64,000 bases of DNA from Oceanobacillus indicireducens. GTDB lineage: Bacteria > Bacillota > Bacilli > Bacillales > Amphibacillaceae. A program made the position numbers and the translations under genes. Where the stretch lies: the NCBI RefSeq assembly GCF_014647195.1, contig NZ_BMOS01000008.1, positions 1 through 64,000 on the forward strand, read 5' to 3'. Below, piece by piece: positions 43,271-52,266 of this stretch; the stretch's first letter is position 1; each line of letters starts with the position of its first letter. Under the pieces are notes generated by a model. That model was not told the origin of the DNA. It did not search any database and was given only the letters and a program-made list of their open reading frames with translations.

Positions 43271-43513
43271 TTTGCGTTTTTTATAAACAAAATATGGTTT
43301 AATACTTGTAAGCATATTTTTTCATTTTTCAACATTTCCCGGGAAATATTTCTCACCTATGACAGCTCTCTCTGCGGATTTTTAATTGTTTCTTTATCTA
43401 TATCCTGTGAATGAGTTCTTTTTCTATGTTTATGGTCCTACACTGAAACCCCATACATTTCCCTTCCAAATCCTGCTATAATCAAGACATCAGTATCCCG
43501 AAAGGAAATAACC

Positions 43514-46500
43514 ATGTCTAAAAAACTCACAAAAAACATTCTTATTCTACTTGCCATTTTCGCCGCTTTAACTGCTTTTCGTTTGCTATGGCTCTTCTAT
43601 CATGCACCGACAGATCAGCCGATTGCCCGAGATGGTGTATTAGACTTAAGTGATTATCCATTACATGAAAATCAATCTCTTACCTTGAACGGTGAGTGGA
43701 TTTTTCTGCCAGACAAATTATTAGAGAGTCCCCGCCAGCTAAATGCCTCCATGGAGAACATACCAACTAATTTTACAGGGGGCGCAAAGAATGATAATCA
43801 TACCTATGGGACTTATTATTTGAAAATAATCCTTGATGAAACGACTGATCTCGATTCCTTACTCTCCATCCGGATGCCATCAACAAAAACAGCATCTGCA
43901 TTATATGTGAATGGTCATTTAAAAGAACGATCGGGTACGGCTTCTCCGGAAGAAAGCAGTCATGTCGGTCAGGGAAATCCGTATCTTGTTTCTTTCTCTC
44001 CTGACAGTCATGAAATCGAAGTGATGCTGCAAATTTCCAATTTCGATACAACAGCAGGAATTTCAGTCGGCAGTCCGATTCAATTTGGTACAGAAAAGGG
44101 AGTCCAGCAGGATATAGGCTTTCAGGATGTGCTGTTGATTGCCATGGTGGTCATCCTTGTTCTGCATAGCCTGTATAGTCTCCTTATCTTTATTTTTATT
44201 TCAAGGAATAAAATTTTTCTTTTCTTTGCACTGGGCTTTCTGTTCCCAGCGATTGATGAGCTGCTCACTTACAACAGTGCTGCAATGGAATGGATGAATT
44301 TCAACTATAGATGGTCCTTCAAATTTAAAGAATTGATTTATCTCGGAGCAGCCTTCTTCTTTGTACAAATCATGAGATATTTGTTACGAACGGCCTCGCA
44401 ATATAAGCGTTTTCGTTGGCTGTCAATCCTATATGGTATTAGCGCACTTTTGATTGTGGTACTTCCATTAAATATCCTTATTCACGTAAATATTACATTT
44501 TTCGCCCTATATTTCATCTCCTTTATCACCGTTGTGCCGTTAGCATTGAAGGAGTATTTCCTGTTTAGGGATGAATCGATCTTTATTGCAATCGTCGTAG
44601 TCGGGATCACTTCCGGGATTATTTGGGGATTGATTAAAGCTCTCTCAGCAATTGAAATTCCTTTTTATCCGTTCGATTACATCTGTGCATTTCTCGGCTT
44701 TGCAGTATTTTGGTTCAGACGCTTTTACCGGCAGAACCAACAAGTAATTGAACTGGTAGATAAGTTAGAGCGGGAAGATAAGAAAAAGGATGAATTTTTG
44801 GCGAATACATCCCATGAACTGCGCAACCCGCTGCACGGACTCATTAATATTGCGCAAACGATTCTTGATGATAAGGAAGAAGATTTAACGGACAAAAACA
44901 GAGAGAATCTGGAACTTCTTGTCAGCGTCGGTCATCGGATGGCATATACGTTGAATGACCTGCAGGATTTCGCCCGATTGCAGGAAAGACAAATACGATT
45001 ACAAAAAGAAGCGGTTAATATCTATTCAGCGGCAACGGTTGTACTCGATATGCTCCGTTTCATGACGCGAGGAAAAGATATACAGTTTAAGATAAATATC
45101 CCTGAGTCCTTCCCCTATGTCAATGCAGATCCGAACCGCTTGATTCAGATTATATTCAACCTCGTTCACAATGCGATAAAGTATACAAACGAGGGAAGTA
45201 TTGCGATTGTTGCAGCAATTGATGGCAATATGGCTAGGATTTCCGTAGTCGATACCGGCATGGGCATGAATCAGGAAACAAAGGAAACCATTTTTCAACC
45301 TTATGAACAGGAAGATGCAAGTATGACTTCGACTGGAAGTGGTGTCGGACTTGGACTAAGCATTTGTAAGCAGCTCGTTGAACTTCACGGAGGGACTATT
45401 TCTGCAGCCTCAGAGCCGGGGAAAGGGTCTACTTTTGCATTTACGCTACCTATTGCAGACCCGTCAGAAAAAGAAGCTGCAGCGATTTTTGAAGCCAATG
45501 ATTTTTTCATCGACCAGAAAAGGGTGGAGGGCCAATCACAAACAGCTAGTCTATCCGAAAATAAGAATGATAACAGTGCACGTATCCTTCTTGTCGATGA
45601 CGATCCGGTAAATTTAAAAATTTTGCGTGAGATGCTTGATTCAGCATACGATGTGCATACTGTCACCAACGGACCAGAAGCGTTACGCATTGTTAGTGAA
45701 CAGGACTTCGATTTAGTCATTTCCGACATCATGATGCCGAATATATCAGGATATGAATTAACAAGAAAGATCCGCTCGTTGTTTTCTCTATCGGAATTGC
45801 CTGTTTTATTATTGACAGCTCGCAACAACCCCGAGGATATTCAGGCTGGATTCCTTTCAGGTGCGAATGATTATGTGGCAAAGCCCGTAGTCGCCTTGGA
45901 GTTCAATTCTCGAGTAGAAGTGCTGACTCGACTAAAGCAATCCGTGAGAGAACAGCTTCGAATGGAAGCGGCCTGGCTCCAAGCACAAATTCAACCGCAT
46001 TTCTTGTTTAATACGCTAAATACGATTGCATCTTTAAGTGAAATCGACACGGATCGGATGGTTGACCTACTCGATCATTTTGGAAACTATTTACGGAATA
46101 GTTTTGATGGCAGCAACACAGAATCCGTCGTATCAGTAAAACACGAACTTGATTTAGTCCGCTCTTATGTATATATCGAACAGGAAAGATTCAGCGATAG
46201 ACTTGATGTGGTGTGGAAAGTGGATACCGATTTAGACTTTGCACTCCCTCCCCTTTCTATCCAGCCACTTGTTGAAAATGCCATTAATCACGGGGTGTTG
46301 AAACAAATGGAAGGTGGTACCGTAACCATACAGATTACAAAAATTAAAGAGGGTTATGAAGTAATGATTGCAGATGATGGAGTTGGGATTGCGGAAGATA
46401 AAATGTCGCATATCCTAGATGGGAAACAAGGAAACCGCAGAGGTGTTGGCTTAGCAAATACACATCACCGATTGGTTAAATTGTATGGTGAGGGGCTTGA

Positions 46501-46558
46501 TGTAAGAAGTGAACTTGGGAAAGGGACGGTTATTCGGTTTTCTATTCCACTTGCATAA
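43514..46558 (+). CDS. Hybrid sensor kinase with two kinase cores
   Basis: A 1014-residue membrane protein. N-terminal helix 8-27; outer jelly-roll-like sensor about 40-200; seven-helix 7TMR-DISM region about 205-405; HisKA with H434 (ANTSHELRNPLHG); HATPase (FNLVHNAIKYT; GSGVGLGLSICKQL) to about 650; receiver domain about 688-800 with D738 (ISDIMMPN) and Lys in YVAKPV; then a LytS-type kinase with H829 (QIQPHFLFNTLNTIA) and a second HATPase (LVENAINHGV; RRGVGLANTHHRL) to the end. GAAAGGAAA precedes the ATG. No response regulator gene adjoins. Likely intramolecular phosphorelay; signal unknown. Confidence 0.85.
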   Translation: MSKKLTKNILILLAIFAALTAFRLLWLFYHAPTDQPIARDGVLDLSDYPLHENQSLTLNGEWIFLPDKLLESPRQLNASMENIPTNFTGGAKNDNHTYGTYYLKIILDETTDLDSLLSIRMPSTKTASALYVNGHLKERSGTASPEESSHVGQGNPYLVSFSPDSHEIEVMLQISNFDTTAGISVGSPIQFGTEKGVQQDIGFQDVLLIAMVVILVLHSLYSLLIFIFISRNKIFLFFALGFLFPAIDELLTYNSAAMEWMNFNYRWSFKFKELIYLGAAFFFVQIMRYLLRTASQYKRFRWLSILYGISALLIVVLPLNILIHVNITFFALYFISFITVVPLALKEYFLFRDESIFIAIVVVGITSGIIWGLIKALSAIEIPFYPFDYICAFLGFAVFWFRRFYRQNQQVIELVDKLEREDKKKDEFLANTSHELRNPLHGLINIAQTILDDKEEDLTDKNRENLELLVSVGHRMAYTLNDLQDFARLQERQIRLQKEAVNIYSAATVVLDMLRFMTRGKDIQFKINIPESFPYVNADPNRLIQIIFNLVHNAIKYTNEGSIAIVAAIDGNMARISVVDTGMGMNQETKETIFQPYEQEDASMTSTGSGVGLGLSICKQLVELHGGTISAASEPGKGSTFAFTLPIADPSEKEAAAIFEANDFFIDQKRVEGQSQTASLSENKNDNSARILLVDDDPVNLKILREMLDSAYDVHTVTNGPEALRIVSEQDFDLVISDIMMPNISGYELTRKIRSLFSLSELPVLLLTARNNPEDIQAGFLSGANDYVAKPVVALEFNSRVEVLTRLKQSVREQLRMEAAWLQAQIQPHFLFNTLNTIASLSEIDTDRMVDLLDHFGNYLRNSFDGSNTESVVSVKHELDLVRSYVYIEQERFSDRLDVVWKVDTDLDFALPPLSIQPLVENAINHGVLKQMEGGTVTIQITKIKEGYEVMIADDGVGIAEDKMSHILDGKQGNRRGVGLANTHHRLVKLYGEGLDVRSELGKGTVIRFSIPLA

Positions 46559-46585
46559 TTAGGACAACGTATTTCTAACATTTTA

Positions 46586-46625
46586 GATAGTACCTCACCA
46601 TTTATCAGGAGGTACTATCTTTTTA
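46586..46625 (+). terminator. Terminator of the hybrid kinase gene
   Basis: GATAGTACCTC pairs perfectly with GAGGTACTATC, followed by TTTTT. Confidence 0.85.
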
Positions 46626-46761
46626 CAATTTTTCTACAGATTACTTAATTTTTTATTTCAGAAACCATGAATAATATAGAAGTCTTAAATGTGAGGAAAA
46701 TTACGGAATAACAGAAATTAAAATAAGAACATTTTATAATCAGTCGAGGGAGGAGAATCCT

Positions 46762-46842
46762 ATGATTTTCATCGGACTTAATCGACTGCAGGATGAATTG
46801 ATTATTGTGGATACAGATGGGACGGTGTATGAAGAGTATTAG
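46762..46842 (+). CDS. Candidate 26-residue peptide
   Basis: ATG with GGGAGGAG six bases upstream opens 26 codons: MIFIGLNRLQDELIIVDTDG then TVYEEY. The ribosome binding site is as good as any in the window and a terminator follows within 140 bases. No family was recognised. Could be a real small protein or the start of a lost gene. Confidence 0.4.
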   Translation: MIFIGLNRLQDELIIVDTDGTVYEEY

Positions 46843-46937
46843 ATTAGAAATTATTAATTACGGTAAATGTCTGTCTATCAATGAAAAATCTCTACCATCA
46901 TAATCTAATTTAAAGCATATATAGATTTTTACAATCA

Positions 46938-46986
46938 AAAAACCACTTCATCCTATTATGCATGTATAGAAGGAGTGGTTTTACTT
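46938..46986. terminator. Hairpin terminator
   Basis: AAAACCACTTC pairs with GAAGGAGTGGTTTT with one bulge, followed by TTACTTTTT. Could serve the small peptide (plus) or the mazF region (minus). Confidence 0.65.
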
Positions 46987-47037
46987 TTTGGCAGAAAGAT
47001 AAGTATAAATCCTTTCTTACTGCATAAGTGCAACTAA

Positions 47038-47347
47038 TTAATTTATAAAGGTGTTAATCTTTTCTAGACATTCCACAACAACAACTTCTGGAACTTTATC
47101 AACTATTTTCAAATTTCTTAAACGCCAATCCAAACTTCTTAATTGGTCAGTCAGGATAACTCCATTTATTTTTAAATCATCAGGAATTTTAACCTCAAAA
47201 GGATAATTTTTAATTTGGCTGGTAATCGGACAAACAACTGCAAGCTTTCCGCTATTGAATAATTGCAGGTCTATGACTAGCCTGTTCATAACCCGATTGG
47301 GGAGTGAAATTAAGAAAAACCAAATCGCCTCTGTTCAGTATATTCAT
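47038..47347 (-). pseudogene. mazF: MazF/PemK toxin with frameshift deletion
   Basis: The N-terminal frame starts at 47347, overlapping the antitoxin stop (TAATG): MNILNRGDLVFLNFTPQSGY and EQASHRPAII, then stops. The C-terminal part continues in another frame as LFNSGKLAVVCPITSQIKNY and PFEVKIPDD to 47038. Between them the expected VLSP segment is missing, so a deletion of roughly 13-14 bases shifted the frame. Intact MazF is an mRNA interferase of about 110 residues. The toxin should be inactive. Confidence 0.8.
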
Positions 47348-47586
47348 TACAGTAATTCATTCCCCTCCTGCTTTCCAAAATCTATTTCTTCATGTTGATT
47401 TTCGCGAGTAATTTGCACCATTAATTCTTCTAATGTCAATTCTATTTTTGCGGGCTTCAATATTATTTGTCCTTCTTTTACAATAATCTCCATTTGAGAC
47501 CCGTTTACAATTCCGAGTTCTTCTGCTACTTTTTTTGGAATACGAATACCTAAACTGTTGCCCCACTTTTGAACTGTTGCAGGCAT
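47347..47586 (-). CDS. mazE: MazE/AbrB-type antitoxin
   Basis: A 79-residue swapped-hairpin AbrB-fold protein: MPATVQKWGNSLGIRIPKKV and AEELGIVNGSQMEIIVKEGQ, the MazE/PemI signature. ATG chosen because GAGGAGTG precedes it; an in-frame start at 47622 lacks a site. The C-terminal acidic tail (ENQHEEIDFGKQEGNE) is the toxin-binding part. It normally neutralises MazF and represses the operon; here the toxin is broken while this gene is intact. Confidence 0.85.
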   Translation of the reverse strand: MPATVQKWGNSLGIRIPKKVAEELGIVNGSQMEIIVKEGQIILKPAKIELTLEELMVQITRENQHEEIDFGKQEGNELL

Positions 47587-47713
47587 TTTAAGCACTCCTC
47601 TATTTTCATTCTCATTTTTCATTATAACATCCCCAATTCGTATATCATCAGTATATACAACCAGCTATGAAGAGTAAATTTATCAATCACCTGAGGTAAA
47701 GAGGAAAATCAAC

Positions 47714-47806
47714 TTATCCACACTTGTTAAATTTCACCATGTTATTTTTGTTTTTTTAAAGCTAAACAAACCTAATTTCTAATGTTTAGCTGTTTTTTGT
47801 GGATAA
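47714..47806. promoter_or_regulatory. Two perfect DnaA boxes in inverted orientation
   Basis: TTATCCACA at 47714-47722 and its complement TGTGGATAA at 47798-47806 are exact matches to the DnaA-box consensus. They flank a terminator-like hairpin in a non-coding region upstream of mazEF. No dnaA, dnaN or other origin gene is near, and no AT-rich 13-mers stand out. Confidence 0.6.
47760..47798 (+). terminator. Terminator-like hairpin between the DnaA boxes
   Basis: AGCTAAACA pairs perfectly with TGTTTAGCT, followed by GTTTTTTG. The second DnaA box begins at the last T. Confidence 0.7.
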
Positions 47807-47835
47807 CTCATTTTTCACTTTATCACAACCTCTGC

Positions 47836-47950
47836 TACAATTTAATTACTAGGTAAACCTCACTTGAATGGGTTTCTCTAGGCCTATGAGGTCCTCTTCT
47901 GTTAATGTTAGAGTCTGGAAAGCTCTTAACAGGTTAGAGGCCTTTTTCTT
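47836..47950 (+). ncRNA. Candidate small RNA of about 100 nt
   Basis: A -10-like TACAAT (47836-47841) with a TTTTCA-like -35, then about 100 bases ending in a long hairpin: GGTCCTCTTCTGTTA pairs with TAACAGGTTAGAGGCC, followed by TTTTT. A small 5' stem (AAACC/GGGTTT) is also present. No protein frame fits. Downstream 47950-48030 has a 20-codon fragment (PVYNASKLALDRINAQLNQ) that may be the tail of a lost gene. Confidence 0.4.
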
Positions 47951-48113
47951 GGTGACCTGGTTACACCTGTTTATAATGCATCAAAACTCGCTTTAGATCG
48001 GATCAATGCGCAATTAAATCAGTAACAAACTGCATGACTTCTGTTTTCAAAAATACAATTTACAAATTCTGTTTGTCCGTGTATTTTTAAGAGCAATTAT
48101 GAAATTGATTCGA

Positions 48114-48662
48114 TTAAGTGTATTTGTTTTTTCTAAGATTTTTTAATCGCACGCTAAATTCATAATAGGCTATTCCAGGGACCATAAGTCCTAATGCTGA
48201 TATTCCAGCCAGCATGATAGCAAAGGCATTCATTCTCTCATTGATACCAAGGTAATACCCAAGGAGCCCAAACAACAAGAACAAGACTAACGCAATTAAA
48301 AATGGAACAGCTCTTTTACCCATGAGTTTCTTTTCCTCTTCATACATTTCTATTCTACTTGTAATATCGGTATATATCGGTCTTGCATTCTGTGGAGCAC
48401 AAAATATATGAATTTCATCGGCAGAACATACATGCATCCATCCCGCGTCTTCAAAGTATGAAAAATATTCTTTGTCAGGATATTTTTCATAATCAAGTGA
48501 GTACTTTAGATTCCTCGGCTCTCCCTTTCTTAGCTTGAACTTAAAAAATCCATAAAAACCTTCTAAATGCCACCCTTGCTGTGAGTACCTTTCCAGCTTC
48601 GCCATTTCTCTTTCCTCAAAACGTCCAAGCCCATTATTTCTAATATATTTTGTTGTCTTCAT
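48114..48662 (-). CDS. DUF2812 domain membrane protein
   Basis: A 182-residue protein. Residues 1-100 are the DUF2812 domain (FEEREMAKLERYSQQGWHLEGF, KFKLRKGEPRNLKYSLDY, YFEDAGWMHVCSADEIHIFC); residues about 115-175 are two helices in the membrane. Starts ATGA-overlapped with the PadR gene. PadR plus DUF2812 is a recurring pair in Firmicutes, so I infer a stress-related membrane function under PadR control. Confidence 0.75.
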   Translation of the reverse strand: MKTTKYIRNNGLGRFEEREMAKLERYSQQGWHLEGFYGFFKFKLRKGEPRNLKYSLDYEKYPDKEYFSYFEDAGWMHVCSADEIHIFCAPQNARPIYTDITSRIEMYEEEKKLMGKRAVPFLIALVLFLLFGLLGYYLGINERMNAFAIMLAGISALGLMVPGIAYYEFSVRLKNLRKNKYT

Positions 48663-48997
48663 ACTTGTTCTCCCTTCTCATTAAATATATCTTCAGCAAG
48701 AGTAATCATTTCTCTCCTGCGTTGTACTTCTTTTTTTAACAATTGAATACCTTTTTCTGTTGTTTGATATGTTTTCCTTTGCTTATTTTCACTACTTACT
48801 AATTCTATTAGCCCCGATACTAAAAGCTTTTGGATATTTGAATATAAAGAAGCAGGTCCAATTAAGAATTTACCGTTTGTCATTGAATCAATTGTTTTCA
48901 TTATTAAATATCCATGTTTTGGTTGTACCAGGAACAACAGTATATAGAAAGTGATATCCGTAAGTTCCTCAATTTCTAAGGTGTGATTTTTTGACAT
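48659..48997 (-). CDS. PadR family regulator
   Basis: About 112 residues from ATG after AGGAGGA (an earlier in-frame start at 49069 runs through the operator and is rejected). The winged helix carries ITFYILLFLVQPKHGYLIMK, KFLIGPASLYSNIQKLLVSG and RKTYQTTEKG, the PadR signature; a short C-terminal dimer helix follows. First gene of the operon with DUF2812, with a perfect palindrome directly upstream. Likely autorepressor. Confidence 0.85.
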   Translation of the reverse strand: MSKNHTLEIEELTDITFYILLFLVQPKHGYLIMKTIDSMTNGKFLIGPASLYSNIQKLLVSGLIELVSSENKQRKTYQTTEKGIQLLKKEVQRRREMITLAEDIFNEKGEQV

Positions 48998-49013
48998 GAG
49001 CATCCTCCTAAAT

Positions 49014-49060
49014 ATATCGGTTAGTGATATATTTATATATACTATATCACTAACCGATAT
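49014..49060. promoter_or_regulatory. Perfect PadR operator palindrome
   Basis: Two 17-base arms, ATATCGGTTAGTGATAT (49014-49030) and its exact complement (49044-49060), flank a 13-bp AT-rich spacer. It begins a few bases upstream of the PadR ribosome binding site, so a bound dimer would block transcription. Confidence 0.8.
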
Positions 49061-49283
49061 AGAAGCCAAACTAAATATCGGATTAATCTGAAATATTTTT
49101 TATTACTCATATGCTCATTTATGTATTTATGAGCTGTTTGCCTTCCAGCTGCATTAACAGCGATATCACGGGATGTCCGGCCACATGAACCTTTCATTGA
49201 TGTAGTTTTTTATTTGTAATAAAATTTAAGTCTAATTCTCATCACGCAAGAAAAGCTATTCACGGCAGGGTATAATAATTCAA

Positions 49284-49330
49284 AAAAATAGACTTAGATG
49301 CTACATCAGTAGATCTAAGTCTATTTTTAC
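49284..49330 (-). terminator. Terminator of ppc
   Basis: AAAAATAGACTTAGAT pairs with AGATCTAAGTCTATTTTT around a 12-base loop; read on the minus strand it ends in a T-run. Confidence 0.85.
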
Positions 49331-49349
49331 TCTGTTTGTAATTTGCTAA

Positions 49350-52100
49350 TCAACCCGTATTAACTAACCCCGCCGCAACACCATTAATCGTCAATAACAC
49401 ATCCGTCTTCAATTCTTCAGAAGGATTTTCCGTCGCTCTTAATCTACGGATGGAATCGACCTGCAAAATGTTTAACGGGTCAACATACGGATTACGGAGA
49501 TGGACGGATTCTCGAATATTTGGTGAGTGGCTTAGGAGCACTTCATTGCCAGTAATTTGCAATAATGCCGCTCTTGTTCGTTTATATTCGTCCTTGATAT
49601 TGTTAAAGATCCGTTTGGCCACTTCTGGATCTTCCACTAATTCCAAGTACTCTCTCGCACTTCCCATATCTGCCGTCAATAAAGCCATTTGCAAGTTGTT
49701 GATCGTTGCATGGAAGAAAGCCCAATCGTTATACATCGTCTGCAGGATCTCCAAGTTGCTTTCATCCTGGTCAATGAATGTTTGTAAGCCTGTACCTGCT
49801 GCATACCAAGCCGGGAGCAAGTGTCTCGACTGTGTCCAGGCGAATACCCATGGAATTGCACGCAAGTCCTCGAATTGCTGGCTGTTTTTTCTGCTCATCG
49901 GACGGGAGCCGATATTTAATGCATCAAGTTCCGCGAGTGGTGTCGCTTCGTTGAAATAGGTTAGGAAATCGGGATCACCGAAAACAAGGGATTGATATTT
50001 TTCCAATGATTTTTCTGAAATGACTTCCATTGCTGTTTCCCATTCTTCTTTACGAAGTTCCATCTGGTCAGGTGCGCTCGCAACTTTGGCACTCGCTTCA
50101 AATAAAGCCGAAGCTGCTTGCTCCAAGTTTCGGTAGGCGATATCTTCCAGTAAATATCTCGAGGACAGTACTTCACCTTGCTCCGTAATTTTCACACCAT
50201 CTCCAAGTGTTTCCACTGGCTGTGAGAGAATGCTAGTATGGAGTGAACCACCCCCGCGTCCTAATGAGCCGCCACGTCCATGGAAATATTTTAAATGAAT
50301 ATCATAATTTCTTGCCATCCGGTGAATATCTTTCTGTGCTTTAAACAGTTCCCAATTTGCACTTAGCGTTCCACCGTCTTTACTTCCATCGGAATAGCCA
50401 AGCATAATTTCTTGATGATTGTGTCGCGCTTCCAGTTGTTTGCGGTAAACGTCTGCCTCAAATAAGGTCTGCATAATTTTTGGTCCTGCTTTCAAATCAT
50501 CAATCGTCTCGAGCAGTGGTGCGACATCTAAGTCACTTTCTACTGTTCCGTCTTGATTGATCCGGTATAGTCCAACTTCTTTAGCAAGCACAAGGACCTC
50601 CAGTAAGTCACTTGGAGATTCTGTCATACTAATTATATAAACCTCAATCGCACGTTTGCCAAATTCATCATGTGCCTGCTTAATCATTCTGAATACTCGC
50701 AGCATATCCTGCGTCGCTTTGGAATATCTGTCATCTGTAAGCAGTAACGGTCTTGGGTCTTCCAGAATTTTGTACAAGATTGCTTGTTTCTCGGTTTCCG
50801 TAAGGGTGGAATAATCGTCAGCAAGCTTGACAATTTTTAAAATCTCAGCGATTGCCGCTTCATGTTCTCCGCTGTGATTCCGGATATCGAGTGTTGCCAA
50901 ATGGAAGCCGAACATCTCTACTTGGCGGATCAGTTTCCGAATCGCTTTCAGTTTCTTATTAACTGGTAAATGTTTTTCTACACTTGCTTTAATTTCCTTC
51001 AGATCGGCTGCCAATTCCTCTGCACGCGTATAGCCTAAATCTGACTTCCCCTTTTCCCTGACACGTTTTAAAATAATCGCAAATTTACGCCTGTAGACTT
51101 CAGATTTCACTCGCCATTTCTCTTCTTTTTCTAAGTATTCTTTCTCCTCAGCTTCTACCTTTTCTATGAATTCTTGTTCGATAGCTAAGCGTTCAGTAGA
51201 TTGGCTGAATCTTCTCATTAAATTCGTGATGGAAGCTTCATATTTCTGTAAAATAAGTCGCTGCTGCATTTCAAGTGTCGTCCAAGTTATTTCGGGAGTC
51301 ACATTCGGATTCCCGTCCCTATCTCCACCGATCCAGGAACCGAAACGGATAAAGTTTGGCACTTGCCACTCCTTCTCTGCTACCTGATCCCGGAGCTGTA
51401 GTTCCAATTCCCAGAAAACATCAGGCAATGTATCGAAGAGGACTTGATTAAAGTAATAGAGGCCATTTTTCACTTCATCCAACACTTCCGGCTTCCTGTG
51501 TCTTAATTCATCGGTATGCCATAATGCCATTACTTCGTTGAACAGACTGTCCTCAATTGCTTCCCTCTCCCACTCGGTGATAAGCGGGTTATCTATTTTA
51601 CGAAGGTTCTCTGATATCCGTTTTTGACTTTCAAGCACTGTTCGTTTTGTCGCCTCGGTTGGGTGAGCCGTCATAATCAGTTCAATCGATAAGTCATTGA
51701 GAACATCCTGTATCTCTTCTTCATTCAAATTATATTCCTTTACTTTGGTGACCGCTTTCTCGAGTGAGAAGGCTTGACTTGTCCCTTCCTCAAGTAAATA
51801 TTGGCGTCTACGCCTAATCCGGTGATTCTGCTCTGCTACGTTCACGAGATGGAAATAAACAGAAAATGCCCGAATTACTTGTTGCCTCATTGGTGGTTGT
51901 AAGTTGCTGATTTCTTGTTTCAATTCCGCATACAAATCTTTATCGAATTTTTTCCGGATACTTTTCGTCATTTTTCGAATCGTTTCGACTTTATCAAATA
52001 ACGCTTTACCACCATGGAGGACTAATATTTCGCCTAGTATATTTCCAAGCATATTCACATCATTTTGCAATGGAGTGTTATGAGCTGTTTTTTCTATCAT
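49350..52100 (-). CDS. ppc: Phosphoenolpyruvate carboxylase
   Basis: A 916-residue enzyme that carboxylates PEP to oxaloacetate, replenishing the TCA cycle and aspartate-family precursors. Active-site motifs are present: ELIMTAHPTEATKRT (catalytic His, near residue 148), GGDRDGNP, the glycine-rich loop FHGRGGSLGRGGG (near 600) and the C-terminal LLTINGVAAGLVNTG. Full length. AGGAGGGG precedes the ATG. Many bacilli use pyruvate carboxylase instead, so its presence is a modest taxonomic clue. Single gene. Confidence 0.95.
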   Translation of the reverse strand: MIEKTAHNTPLQNDVNMLGNILGEILVLHGGKALFDKVETIRKMTKSIRKKFDKDLYAELKQEISNLQPPMRQQVIRAFSVYFHLVNVAEQNHRIRRRRQYLLEEGTSQAFSLEKAVTKVKEYNLNEEEIQDVLNDLSIELIMTAHPTEATKRTVLESQKRISENLRKIDNPLITEWEREAIEDSLFNEVMALWHTDELRHRKPEVLDEVKNGLYYFNQVLFDTLPDVFWELELQLRDQVAEKEWQVPNFIRFGSWIGGDRDGNPNVTPEITWTTLEMQQRLILQKYEASITNLMRRFSQSTERLAIEQEFIEKVEAEEKEYLEKEEKWRVKSEVYRRKFAIILKRVREKGKSDLGYTRAEELAADLKEIKASVEKHLPVNKKLKAIRKLIRQVEMFGFHLATLDIRNHSGEHEAAIAEILKIVKLADDYSTLTETEKQAILYKILEDPRPLLLTDDRYSKATQDMLRVFRMIKQAHDEFGKRAIEVYIISMTESPSDLLEVLVLAKEVGLYRINQDGTVESDLDVAPLLETIDDLKAGPKIMQTLFEADVYRKQLEARHNHQEIMLGYSDGSKDGGTLSANWELFKAQKDIHRMARNYDIHLKYFHGRGGSLGRGGGSLHTSILSQPVETLGDGVKITEQGEVLSSRYLLEDIAYRNLEQAASALFEASAKVASAPDQMELRKEEWETAMEVISEKSLEKYQSLVFGDPDFLTYFNEATPLAELDALNIGSRPMSRKNSQQFEDLRAIPWVFAWTQSRHLLPAWYAAGTGLQTFIDQDESNLEILQTMYNDWAFFHATINNLQMALLTADMGSAREYLELVEDPEVAKRIFNNIKDEYKRTRAALLQITGNEVLLSHSPNIRESVHLRNPYVDPLNILQVDSIRRLRATENPSEELKTDVLLTINGVAAGLVNTG

Positions 52101-52206
52101 TTTTGTCCCCTCCTTAGTTGTATTCTTTCTATCATACCACTTATCTTAAAAATTAATAAAGTCTAACATCGATTTTCAGTGTAAATAATAGATTCACTCT
52201 TGATAG

Positions 52207-52243
52207 CAAAAAGCCGAATGATACGGTGCATTCGGCTTTTTTG
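52207..52243. terminator. Terminator after the ABC exporter remnant
   Basis: AAAAAGCCGAATG pairs with CATTCGGCTTTTT; works in both directions. Confidence 0.8.
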
Positions 52244-52266
52244 CTTTTAATATATCCATATTTTTA

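Noticed and set aside
47700-47830. Possible replication origin
   Set aside because: Only two DnaA boxes and no dnaA, dnaN, gyrase or AT-rich unwinding cluster nearby.
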